NCBI GenBank assembly: GCA_937873665.1
Contig: CALMYW010000065.1
Coordinates: 1 to 5,702, forward strand
Length of the DNA: 5,702 nt
Direction: 5' to 3'
From: an uncultured Sphingorhabdus sp.
GTDB taxonomy: Bacteria; Pseudomonadota; Alphaproteobacteria; Sphingomonadales; Sphingomonadaceae
Positions within the stretch are counted from its first letter, which is position 1. Every line of letters begins with the position of its first letter. This document shows, in pieces, positions 1 to 5,527 of the stretch. The notes below the pieces were generated by a model that was not told the DNA's origin, did not search any database, and was given only the letters and a program-made list of their open reading frames with translations. A program made the position numbers and the translations under genes.

Positions 1-638
1 ACGGCTCCAACCCCGCGTCCTTCAGCCGCTCGGTGTAGCGGATGCTCAGATATTGAACTCCTCTGTCGGAATGATGCACGAGGCCGTCGCCATGCGCCGG
101 GCGACGGTCGGCGAGCGCCTGCTCCAGCGCGTCGAGGACGAAGCCGGCATGGGCGCTGCGGCTGACGCGCCAGCCGACGATGCGGCGGGGGTAGGCGTCG
201 ATGATGAAAGCGACATAGACGAAACCGCTGCAGGTCGAAACGTAGGTGAAGTCGGAAACCCAAAGCATGTTGGGCGTCGGCGCATGAAACTGTCGATTGA
301 CGTGATCGCGCGGACAAGGCGCGCGCTTGTCGCCGATCGTCGTGCGCACGGGCTTGCCACGGATGACGCCCTGCAATCCCAAGGCTTTCATCAACCGGGC
401 GACCGTGCAGCGGGCGACCTTGCGCACGCCGTAGACGCGGAAACTCTCCGCGAAGACGCGCGCGATCTCGACCTTGAGGCCCCCCCCCATCGCGCCGCGC
501 CCGCGCCCGCGCCGGCAGCCGGTCCGGATCGCGGCGACGCGCCGCTGCCTCCCGGTACGTCGACGGGGCGATCGGCAACACCTTGCAGATCGGCTCGACC
601 CCGTAAGACTTCCGGTGATCGTCGACGAACGCGATCAT
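1..638 (-). pseudogene. IS3-family transposase OrfB (DDE catalytic subunit), frameshifted and partial
   Basis: From the ATG at 638-636 the minus strand reads MIAFVDDHRKSYGVEPICKV and on to about position 489, typical of IS3 OrfB N-termini. The frame then breaks in a run of nine G (minus strand, 488-480). The rest of the family sequence continues in another frame from 478 (LKVEIARVFAESFRVYGVRK) to the window edge. That frame contains the rve/DDE motifs WVSDFTYV (first catalytic Asp at 253-251) and HHSDRGVQY (second Asp at 67-65); the catalytic Glu would lie beyond base 1. One base too many (or two too few) accounts for the shift. In addition, YGVRKV runs directly into ARCTVARLM, where relatives carry about 10-12 more residues (WRQ...REG-like), so a small in-frame deletion is likely. 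The frameshift could be a homopolymer sequencing error, but the deletion is independent evidence of decay. Confidence 0.85.
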
Positions 639-656
639 GTCTTCGACCGCGAGAGT

Positions 657-974
657 TTATAATCCCGCGAGTTCCGCCGCCGCGAAATACGCCGACGCCT
701 TGCGCAGGATCTCGTTTGCCTGACGCAACTCGCGGTTCTCGCGCTCAAGCGCCTTGATCCGCGCCTGCTCTTGGCTCGTGGCGCCGGCGCGAAGGCCCGC
801 GTCGCGCTCCGAACGGCGCACCCACAACCGCAGCGTCTCGGCGTTGCAGCCGATCTTGCCGGCGATCCACTGGATCGCCGCCCGCTGGGTCGTGTGATCG
901 CCGCGATGGTCGAAAACCATCCGCACCGCCCGGTCCCGAACCTCGGGCGAAAATCGCTTGCTCTGAGTCTTCAT
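657..974 (-). CDS. IS3-family transposase OrfA (HTH and leucine-zipper subunit)
   Basis: This 105-residue protein has the usual length and layout of IS3 OrfA. An N-terminal helix-turn-helix starts with KRFSPEVRDRAVRMV, and its recognition part contains IGCNAETLRLWVRR at about residues 42-55. A heptad-rich segment follows at about 72-92 (ALERENRELRQANEILRKA), matching the leucine zipper used for multimerisation. OrfA binds the IS ends and, in the family, is fused to OrfB by programmed -1 frameshifting. The ATG at 974-972 is preceded by a good ribosome-binding site (GAGAGGA on the minus strand, about 981-988). The gene ends with AELAGL and TAA at 659-657. That tail is unlike the family's usual AELDR-type tail and is followed by OrfB in the same frame rather than in an overlapping -1 frame, so the OrfA/OrfB junction looks altered. 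Confidence 0.9.
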   Translation of the reverse strand: MKTQSKRFSPEVRDRAVRMVFDHRGDHTTQRAAIQWIAGKIGCNAETLRLWVRRSERDAGLRAGATSQEQARIKALERENRELRQANEILRKASAYFAAAELAGL

Positions 975-997
975 GGCCCAATCCTCTCAAAGAGTTG

Positions 998-1024
998 GGC
1001 CTCCGGGAAACCCGGAGCGGTTCA
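998..1024 (-). repeat. Terminal inverted-repeat end of the IS3 element
   Basis: The minus strand reads TGAACCGCTCCGGG from 1024 inward, a TG-starting end placed about 50 bases before the OrfA start, as expected for the left terminal repeat of an IS3 element. Inside it, 1001-1017 is a perfect 7-bp inverted repeat with a 3-base centre (CTCCGGG-aaa-CCCGGAG). The exact outer boundary is inferred from the TG rule, since the partner end is not in the window. Confidence 0.65.
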
Positions 1025-1062
1025 CGCACCGTGCGCCTCCGCAGCATGAATCCCCTCGTCTT

Positions 1063-1104
1063 TTGACGCCATCTATGTTCTATATTACATGTCACCGGCC
1101 ACAT
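1063..1104 (+). promoter_or_regulatory. Candidate promoter and twin-palindrome operator upstream of the M20-like gene
   Basis: Between the IS end and the M20-like gene, TTGACG at 1063-1068 resembles a -35 box, and TTACAT at 1085-1090 is a weak -10 at 16-base spacing; TATATT at 1081-1086 is closer to consensus but badly spaced. Overlapping this are two palindromes of identical form, ATGT-N8-ACAT at 1075-1090 and ATGT-N8-ACAT at 1089-1104. They are offset by exactly 14 bases and share the central AT. The first is extended, with 6 of 8 bases per half-site symmetric. Palindromes over a -10 region are a usual arrangement for a dimeric repressor, and the GntR protein in this window is the obvious candidate, but that link is inference. 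The promoter boxes themselves are weakly supported. Confidence 0.4.
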
Positions 1105-1118
1105 GAGGTGCCACGCTG

Positions 1119-2372
1119 ATGAAGACCGACAGCCGCCAAGCCATACGAGATGCGGCGAGGAAGCTCGCGCCCGAAGGCGTTTACGCTTTGCACGAGCTGA
1201 GCGCCATCCCTGCAAATGCAGCTACAGGGGAAGGGTACGACGAGACCGTCCGGTGGATCGCGCATGCACTTGAGGCTAGCGGCCTCGCGCCGAACATCTC
1301 ACCGGTTCCCACCGACCACCTGCGAGCGTGTTGGGGGCGAGAGTTCGAGTATGCACGTGATTATCTCAACATTGATCCCGGCGTTCCAAGGTCGATCGTT
1401 ACCGCCTCGATCGATGGGGCCCGTGCCGGCGTCGGGTGCCACCTCACCAACAACTACGATCTGTATTGGGGTCCCAGGAAAGAGCGCGCCGGGACAATCG
1501 CGCAGCTCATAGCGATGAAGGCCCTTAAGGCGTCCGGCGTGGAACTTCCACGCGCGGTGTTCTTATCCGCGACACCAGACGGCTACACCGGCGGGGACAC
1601 CGGCGCTGGATATGTGGCTGCCCAATCGATTGGACGCTCGCATAACGTACTGGCGGCCAGCCTCGGTGCACCCGAGGTCATCACTGTCGGGTACAAGGGT
1701 CTCGTGTGGGCGAAGATATCCATAGTTGGAAAACCCGCTCACGGCTCTCGCCCTCATGAAGGCAAGAACGCGATTGACGCCATGGCATGGGTGCAAAGCG
1801 AGATCGCGCAGATGGCGCGGCGTTACGCAGTCAAGCGGACCGACGCGCCGATCTGGCCTGACGAGGCGAACGCTCCGACAGTTTCGGTTTGTCGGATCGC
1901 CGGAAACTTGAATAGCACCTTCATTGCCGCTGACTGTTCGCTCTTCGTGGATCGTCGCATCAACCCGGGCGAGAGCGTAAGGGACGTCATCGACGAATTC
2001 GAGGACCTTGTTGCGCGCGCTCGTGAGGCGACGCACATGGACGTTTCGCTCTCAATCCCGCACACGGTCGAGCCTTCCCGCACCAGCGTCCAGAGCGCGC
2101 TTTATCGATCTCTGGAACGAAATGTCGCCGATGCGAGGGGGGCAAAACCATCGCCGGTGATCTGGTCTCATTACCTGGGGCTTCACTACTTCACCGAAGC
2201 ATGGGGGAGCGACGCGCTGGCGTATACGCCGGGACGTGTCGGTCACGGAAAAGTGGATGTGGGACCAGAAGACGACCAAATGCCGGACGAGGATCTCGGG
2301 CCAGCCATCGAGGCGATCGCCTTGACTGCGTTCGACGCGGTCCACGAAAACCTCTCCTCAGATGGAGCGTAA
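1119..2372 (+). CDS. M20-family metallopeptidase/amidohydrolase-like protein with degenerate metal site
   Basis: This 417-residue protein, of typical M20 length and with no signal peptide, should be cytoplasmic. M20 enzymes (ArgE, DapE, CPG2, N-acyl-amino-acid hydrolases) cleave amide bonds with a two-metal centre. The lid/dimerisation domain is clear: GKPAHGSRPHEGKNAIDAM at about residues 204-222, and DRRINPGES at 278-286 in the place of the family's R-x-x-P-G motif. The catalytic domain aligns less well. The GHxD motif appears as CHLT (H108, T110), the D-M-K segment as ERA before GTIAQL (about 122-128), and the DEE motif as DGY (154-156); a late His (H376) precedes a PDEDLGPA tail. The fold signatures are therefore kept while several acidic ligands are missing. 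The start at 1119 has GAGG at 1105-1108. It lies 52 bases upstream of the solute-binding protein gene and probably shares its transcript, suggesting a role in processing the imported solute. Substrate unknown; it may be non-catalytic or use another chemistry. Confidence 0.85.
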   Translation: MKTDSRQAIRDAARKLAPEGVYALHELSAIPANAATGEGYDETVRWIAHALEASGLAPNISPVPTDHLRACWGREFEYARDYLNIDPGVPRSIVTASIDGARAGVGCHLTNNYDLYWGPRKERAGTIAQLIAMKALKASGVELPRAVFLSATPDGYTGGDTGAGYVAAQSIGRSHNVLAASLGAPEVITVGYKGLVWAKISIVGKPAHGSRPHEGKNAIDAMAWVQSEIAQMARRYAVKRTDAPIWPDEANAPTVSVCRIAGNLNSTFIAADCSLFVDRRINPGESVRDVIDEFEDLVARAREATHMDVSLSIPHTVEPSRTSVQSALYRSLERNVADARGAKPSPVIWSHYLGLHYFTEAWGSDALAYTPGRVGHGKVDVGPEDDQMPDEDLGPAIEAIALTAFDAVHENLSSDGA

Positions 2373-2410
2373 ACACGCAAACAAGATCAGAATCCCGACG
2401 CCGTTGGTTC

Positions 2411-2418
2411 GAAGGGGG
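2411..2418 (+). promoter_or_regulatory. Ribosome-binding site fixing the start of the solute-binding protein
   Basis: The purine-rich GAAGGGGG ends six bases before the ATG at 2425. The in-frame ATG at 2362 has no such site, overlaps the end of the M20-like gene by 11 bases, and would add 21 charged residues in front of a normal signal peptide. The start at 2425 is therefore preferred. Confidence 0.7.
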
Positions 2419-2424
2419 ACAGGG

Positions 2425-3321
2425 ATGACACACGTCAACGTTGGACGCAGATTAGTGATCATGAGCGCCTGCAGCGGCGCGATTGTCGCTCTTTCGACAG
2501 GGCTCGCTTTGGCCGACGGGGCCCTCGATCGCATCAAAAAAGCTGGTGTCGTGAAGATAGGCGTCGCGAACGTTAACCCCTATGGCTTCGTCACGCCCGA
2601 CGGTAAGGTGACGGGTCAGTCTCCAGAGCTCGCGCGCACCTTTTTCAAGGAGCAAGGAGTAGAGAAAGTCGAAGCCGTCGTTACGGAATTCGGCGCACTC
2701 ATCGGCGGCTTGTTGGCGGGTCGTTTCGACCTGGTCAGCACGGGCATGTTGATACAGCCCGATCGATGCCAGGTCGTCGCGTTCGGAAATCCGGAATACC
2801 GCTCGGATAACGCCTTCGCGGTGGCTGCAGGCAATCCGCTCTCACTGAAAAGTTATCGTGACGTCGCCCAGTCGCCCACTGCGCGGCTCGGTATGCTGAC
2901 CGGAGCGGGCGAAATTGCGCTCGCCAAACGTTCGGGCGTGCCTAAAGAGCGGCAGGTGCTTTTGCCGGACCTCACCGCCGCGATGGCGGCGTTGCAAGCT
3001 GGACGTGTTGATGCCGTCGTGGCGTCAACCTTCACGTTGAAGCAGGCCGTCGCGCGAGCCGACACGCAAGCGGTGGAATATGCCGCTCTGCGGGAGCAAC
3101 CAGCCACCGAAGGCGGCAAACCGGCCACTCGTTATGGCGCCATGGCGTTTCGCAAGGAAGACGAGGACTTAAGAACGGCGTGGAATGCGTGGCTCTCGAA
3201 GCAACTCGCTTCTGGCCGTGCCACCGAGATTATGAAGCCGTTCGGCTTCGGTAGAGACACGCTTCCCGCAGCGGGGCTGACCTCCGAGCAGGTTTGCAAC
3301 GGCGACATTCCGGCCCAATGA
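2425..3321 (+). CDS. EhuB-like periplasmic solute-binding protein of an amino-acid-type ABC transporter
   Basis: This 298-residue precursor belongs to the family 3 (SBP_bac_3) solute-binding proteins that deliver amino acids and compatible solutes to ABC importers. Residues 1-30 are a signal peptide: RR at 8-9, a hydrophobic core about 10-29, and likely cleavage after ALA at 28-30. The mature part opens with DRIKKAGVVKIGVANVNPYG. It carries signatures I associate with the ectoine/hydroxyectoine protein EhuB: GKVTGQSPELA (60-70), VTEFGAL (86-92), AGRFDLVSTGM (98-108), PDRC (112-115), FRKEDEDL (242-249) and a PFGFG...LP...T...VCNG tail. Cys115 and Cys291 could form a disulphide. By position, however, the aromatic box recalled for S. 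meliloti EhuB is only partly kept (Y53 and F89 aromatic, but L109 where an aromatic is expected), so the ligand may not be ectoine. It follows the M20-like gene by 52 bases and faces the transporter operon; its cognate permeases and ATPase are probably those on the minus strand. Confidence 0.88.
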   Translation: MTHVNVGRRLVIMSACSGAIVALSTGLALADGALDRIKKAGVVKIGVANVNPYGFVTPDGKVTGQSPELARTFFKEQGVEKVEAVVTEFGALIGGLLAGRFDLVSTGMLIQPDRCQVVAFGNPEYRSDNAFAVAAGNPLSLKSYRDVAQSPTARLGMLTGAGEIALAKRSGVPKERQVLLPDLTAAMAALQAGRVDAVVASTFTLKQAVARADTQAVEYAALREQPATEGGKPATRYGAMAFRKEDEDLRTAWNAWLSKQLASGRATEIMKPFGFGRDTLPAAGLTSEQVCNGDIPAQ

Positions 3322-3337
3322 ACCGTCGAGCGCCGGG

Positions 3338-4012
3338 CTAGGTCCGTTCGTCATTCATGGCGCGTCGCAGCGTTCCTTCAAGGTGTTTGGTGATGACCTT
3401 GGTCAGCTCCCTCCTGTTGCGCGCGACAGCAGCGTCGACAAGTTCCACATGCTCGTGCGCGGCCGAGATGATCTCGCTCGTGCCCAGGCGCGCACGTAGC
3501 CCGCGCAGGCGTGAGCGATCTCGGTAGGTCATGATCAGCCGTACAAGCTGGGGCATCGATAGCGGCTCCAGGAACACGCTGTGGAACCGTCTGTCGAGAT
3601 CGATATACCGCACGAGGTCGCCCGCGCTCGCGGCGCCAATCGTATCGTTTGCGAGGCCGTAAAGTTCGTCCTTGCGCGCAGCCGGAACAAGCATGCCGGC
3701 CCTGACGGTCGCCGGGATCTCAAGCAACGACCGGATGAAATGCAATTCCTGCACCTCGGCGCGGGTCACGACGGGAGCAATGAAGCCACGGTTCTTATGG
3801 ATGACCACCAGCCCCTTATCGGCGAGGTCGAGCACCGCCTCTCGGACTGGCGTCGGAGAGATTCCGAGCGCCTCGGCAACCTTCGAGACGGAATGGATTT
3901 CGCCGGCGATGATCTCGCCCGACATAATCTGGGCGAGAAGCACCTGCCTGGCGGATTCGCGCAGGGAGAGGCTTTTTGGGATCGGACCGGCGGAGACGGT
4001 GACTGTATCCAT
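3338..4012 (-). CDS. GntR-family transcriptional regulator, FCD (FadR) subfamily
   Basis: With the ATG at 4012-4010 this is a 224-residue protein, normal for FCD-type GntR regulators. The winged helix-turn-helix spans about residues 14-80 and includes VSKVAEALGISPTPVREAVL (42-61) and the wing KNRGFIAPV. The all-helical FCD ligand domain follows at about 88-215. Its usual metal or ligand residues appear present: D140 and H144 in DLDRRFH, H188 in AAHEHVE, and H210 in ITKHLEG. Such proteins usually repress catabolic or transport genes and are released by a carboxylate or amino-acid-like effector. It is the last gene of the minus-strand operon, 70 bases after the ATPase stop. GGAAAA lies 5-10 bases before this ATG. 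The frame stays open upstream to 4144, which would add 44 residues rich in Arg and overlap the ATPase gene; that extension has no family similarity, so the shorter form is preferred. Targets are likely this operon and the convergent genes. Confidence 0.88.
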   Translation of the reverse strand: MDTVTVSAGPIPKSLSLRESARQVLLAQIMSGEIIAGEIHSVSKVAEALGISPTPVREAVLDLADKGLVVIHKNRGFIAPVVTRAEVQELHFIRSLLEIPATVRAGMLVPAARKDELYGLANDTIGAASAGDLVRYIDLDRRFHSVFLEPLSMPQLVRLIMTYRDRSRLRGLRARLGTSEIISAAHEHVELVDAAVARNRRELTKVITKHLEGTLRRAMNDERT

Positions 4013-4082
4013 GCGCTTTTCCGTTGGCGGCGTGCGGTTCTCAATGATGATGCGACGCTCCGCCAGTACGAAGCTCGCGCGA

Positions 4083-4880
4083 CTAAGTCCAGCCCCGCCG
4101 AACAGAGCGCAAGAACGATTGCGTGCGCTCGTTCCGCGGCGCACCGAAAATCTGGTCGGGTTTGCCTTGTTCGATGATCCGTCCGCCTTCCATGAAGATC
4201 ACGCGATCCGCAATCGATCGCGCAAATCCCATTTCATGGGTCACCACGAGCATCGCCATGCGGCTTTCCAGCGCCAGCGTGTGAACGACGTCGAGCACTT
4301 CACCGATCAACTCAGGGTCCAACGCCGACGTGATCTCGTCGAACAGCATGATCTGCGGCCGCATGGCCAAGGCACGCGCAATCGCCACACGCTGCTGCTG
4401 ACCGCCTGAGAGTTGCGCGGGATAGGATCCGTCTTTGTTTTTTAGCCCGACGCGTTCCAGAAGGCCTTGAGCTAGGTCACGAGCCTCGTTCCTCGGCATC
4501 TTCAGCACCTGAACGGGCGCTTCCATCACGTTGTGGAGCGCCGTCATGTGCGGGAACAGGTTGAACTGCTGGAATACCATTCCGATCTTGCGGCGCGCGG
4601 CCCGCGCTTGCTCGGCGCGAACGACTAAATCGCCGGAGCTTAGTGCATCGCCGAACACTTCGATACGTCCCGACGTCGGCCGCTCCAGCGTCATCAGCAA
4701 GCGAAGGATCGTGGTCTTGCCGGAACCGCTCGGACCGATCAGCGACACCCTTTCCGAGGCAGCAACCGCTAAGTTCAGATCGCGAATTACCTCGAACTCG
4801 CCGTAGCGCTTGGCCACGCCGATGAATCGCGCCGCAACGGCATGACCCTGGAAGTTGTCCATTTCCACCGGCGTCGGCAT
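4083..4880 (-). CDS. ABC transporter ATP-binding protein, EhuA/GlnQ-like (polar amino acid or ectoine uptake)
   Basis: This 265-residue protein is a complete nucleotide-binding domain that powers the importer at the inner face of the cytoplasmic membrane. Walker A is GPSGSGKTT at 49-57, the Q-loop Q104/Q105 lies in MVFQQFNLFPH, the signature LSGGQQQR is at 157-164, Walker B IMLFDE is at 177-182, and the switch His is H215 in VVTHEMGFA. Two traits point to EhuA rather than generic GlnQ: LRLLMTLE after Walker A, where GlnQ-type proteins usually have LRC.N.LE, and DEITSALDPEL, where Ile183 replaces the common Pro after Walker B. The ATG at 4880-4878 overlaps the permease stop by one base (TAATG), so the two are translationally coupled. 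The GntR gene follows after 70 bases. Ectoine or hydroxyectoine specificity is family-based only; the binding protein sets the real substrate. Confidence 0.93.
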   Translation of the reverse strand: MPTPVEMDNFQGHAVAARFIGVAKRYGEFEVIRDLNLAVAASERVSLIGPSGSGKTTILRLLMTLERPTSGRIEVFGDALSSGDLVVRAEQARAARRKIGMVFQQFNLFPHMTALHNVMEAPVQVLKMPRNEARDLAQGLLERVGLKNKDGSYPAQLSGGQQQRVAIARALAMRPQIMLFDEITSALDPELIGEVLDVVHTLALESRMAMLVVTHEMGFARSIADRVIFMEGGRIIEQGKPDQIFGAPRNERTQSFLRSVRRGWT

Positions 4881-5527
4881 TACGCGAACCTACTTTCCAA
4901 ATAGCTAAGGATGCGGGAGAGCGTAAAGCCGATCGTAAAGTAAATAAGCCCGATCAGCGTGAATATTTCGAAATATCTAAACGTCTCGCCGGCATAATTT
5001 AGGCCCGCCCCCAAAAGGTCCACCACCGTGATCGTCGCGAGGAGCGCGGCAGATTTGTAGATTGAGATGAAATAGTTTCCAACCTGCGGCAGCACGGTCT
5101 TGGCCACCTGCGGCAAGACAATCCTAAACCATGTTGTTTTTCGGCTCAGATGCAGCGCCGTCGCCGCCTCCCATTGTCCTTTCGGGATCGCCTCAATGCC
5201 GGCGCGAAAGACCTCCGACAGGTAGCTCGCATAGTGCAGGCCAAGCCCGATTACGCCCGTGGTCAACGGGCTGAGCTTGGGGCCGTAGAGCGGGAGGACA
5301 TAGAAAAGGAGATAAAGCTGAATCAGGAGCGGGGTGCTTCTAACGACCGTCACGAGGCCATTGAGCGTCAGGCGTGTCGTCGGTCCGCCACCGCGGATTG
5401 CGATTGCGATGACGAGCGCAAGGATGATGGCCACTGTCATGCCAGCCGCCGAGGCGAGCATGGTTATCTTCAGGCCGTCCCATAGGGCCGGCCACGCATC
5501 TCGCAGGACTTTGAGACTGAATGTCAT
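4880..5527 (-). CDS. ABC transporter permease, HEQRO (amino acid/ectoine) family, EhuC/EhuD-like
   Basis: This 215-residue integral membrane protein is of the His/Glu/Gln/Arg/opine permease family and forms half of the channel in the inner membrane. Hydrophobic segments are visible at about residues 21-44, 58-80, 88-107, 152-174 and 186-208. The cytoplasmic EAA coupling loop, which docks on the ATPase, lies at about 110-140: AGIEAIPKGQWEAATALHLS, then IVLPQ at 136-140. His126 stands where most permeases have the Gly of EAA-x3-G; from memory, ectoine-type permeases often have a polar residue there. The ATG at 5527 was chosen because it forms an ATGA overlap with the stop of the upstream permease and has AGGAAAGG a few bases before it; a GTG at 5551 would add eight residues and has less support. 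The stop overlaps the ATPase start. Whether it corresponds to EhuC or EhuD cannot be settled here. Confidence 0.92.
   Translation of the reverse strand: MTFSLKVLRDAWPALWDGLKITMLASAAGMTVAIILALVIAIAIRGGGPTTRLTLNGLVTVVRSTPLLIQLYLLFYVLPLYGPKLSPLTTGVIGLGLHYASYLSEVFRAGIEAIPKGQWEAATALHLSRKTTWFRIVLPQVAKTVLPQVGNYFISIYKSAALLATITVVDLLGAGLNYAGETFRYFEIFTLIGLIYFTIGFTLSRILSYLESRFA

Larger units (their letters stand above)
1..1024 (-). mobile_element. IS3-family insertion sequence, degraded, truncated by the window edge
   Basis: A transposase OrfA followed by an OrfB with DDE-type motifs, read on the minus strand, defines an IS3-family element. It resembles the IS3-group elements common in Rhizobiales. The end nearest OrfA lies at about 1024, where the minus strand starts TGAACCGCTCCGGG; IS3 elements typically begin with TG and carry imperfect terminal inverted repeats. 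The other end lies outside the window, so neither the partner repeat nor a 3-4 bp target duplication can be checked. OrfB is frameshifted and has lost about a dozen codons, so this copy is probably immobile on its own. The right end sits only 94 bases upstream of the M20-like gene, so the insertion may have altered that gene's upstream control region. Confidence 0.88.

Noticed and set aside
53..757. Long plus-strand open frame of 234 codons across the IS
   Set aside because: It is antisense to OrfA/OrfB, is dominated by Ala, Arg, Pro and Asp as expected from GC-rich shadow frames, and has no recognisable motif.
1025..1035. CGCAC-C-GTGCG inverted repeat beside the IS end
   Set aside because: Five-base arms around one base are expected by chance here, and there is no partner end to test it as a target-site feature.
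745..1215. Minus-strand open frame of 156 codons spanning the IS end
   Set aside because: It crosses the IS boundary and overlaps both OrfA and the start of the M20-like gene in other frames, with low-complexity Arg-rich composition; a shadow frame.
4013..4144. 44-residue N-terminal extension of the GntR regulator
   Set aside because: The frame is open, but the extension overlaps the ATPase gene and is unlike GntR N-termini; the ATG at 4012 has a better upstream site and gives normal family length.
3581..4409. Plus-strand open frames (198 and 245 codons) opposite GntR and the ATPase
   Set aside because: They lie antisense to two well-supported genes, show no family similarity, and have no convincing ribosome-binding site.
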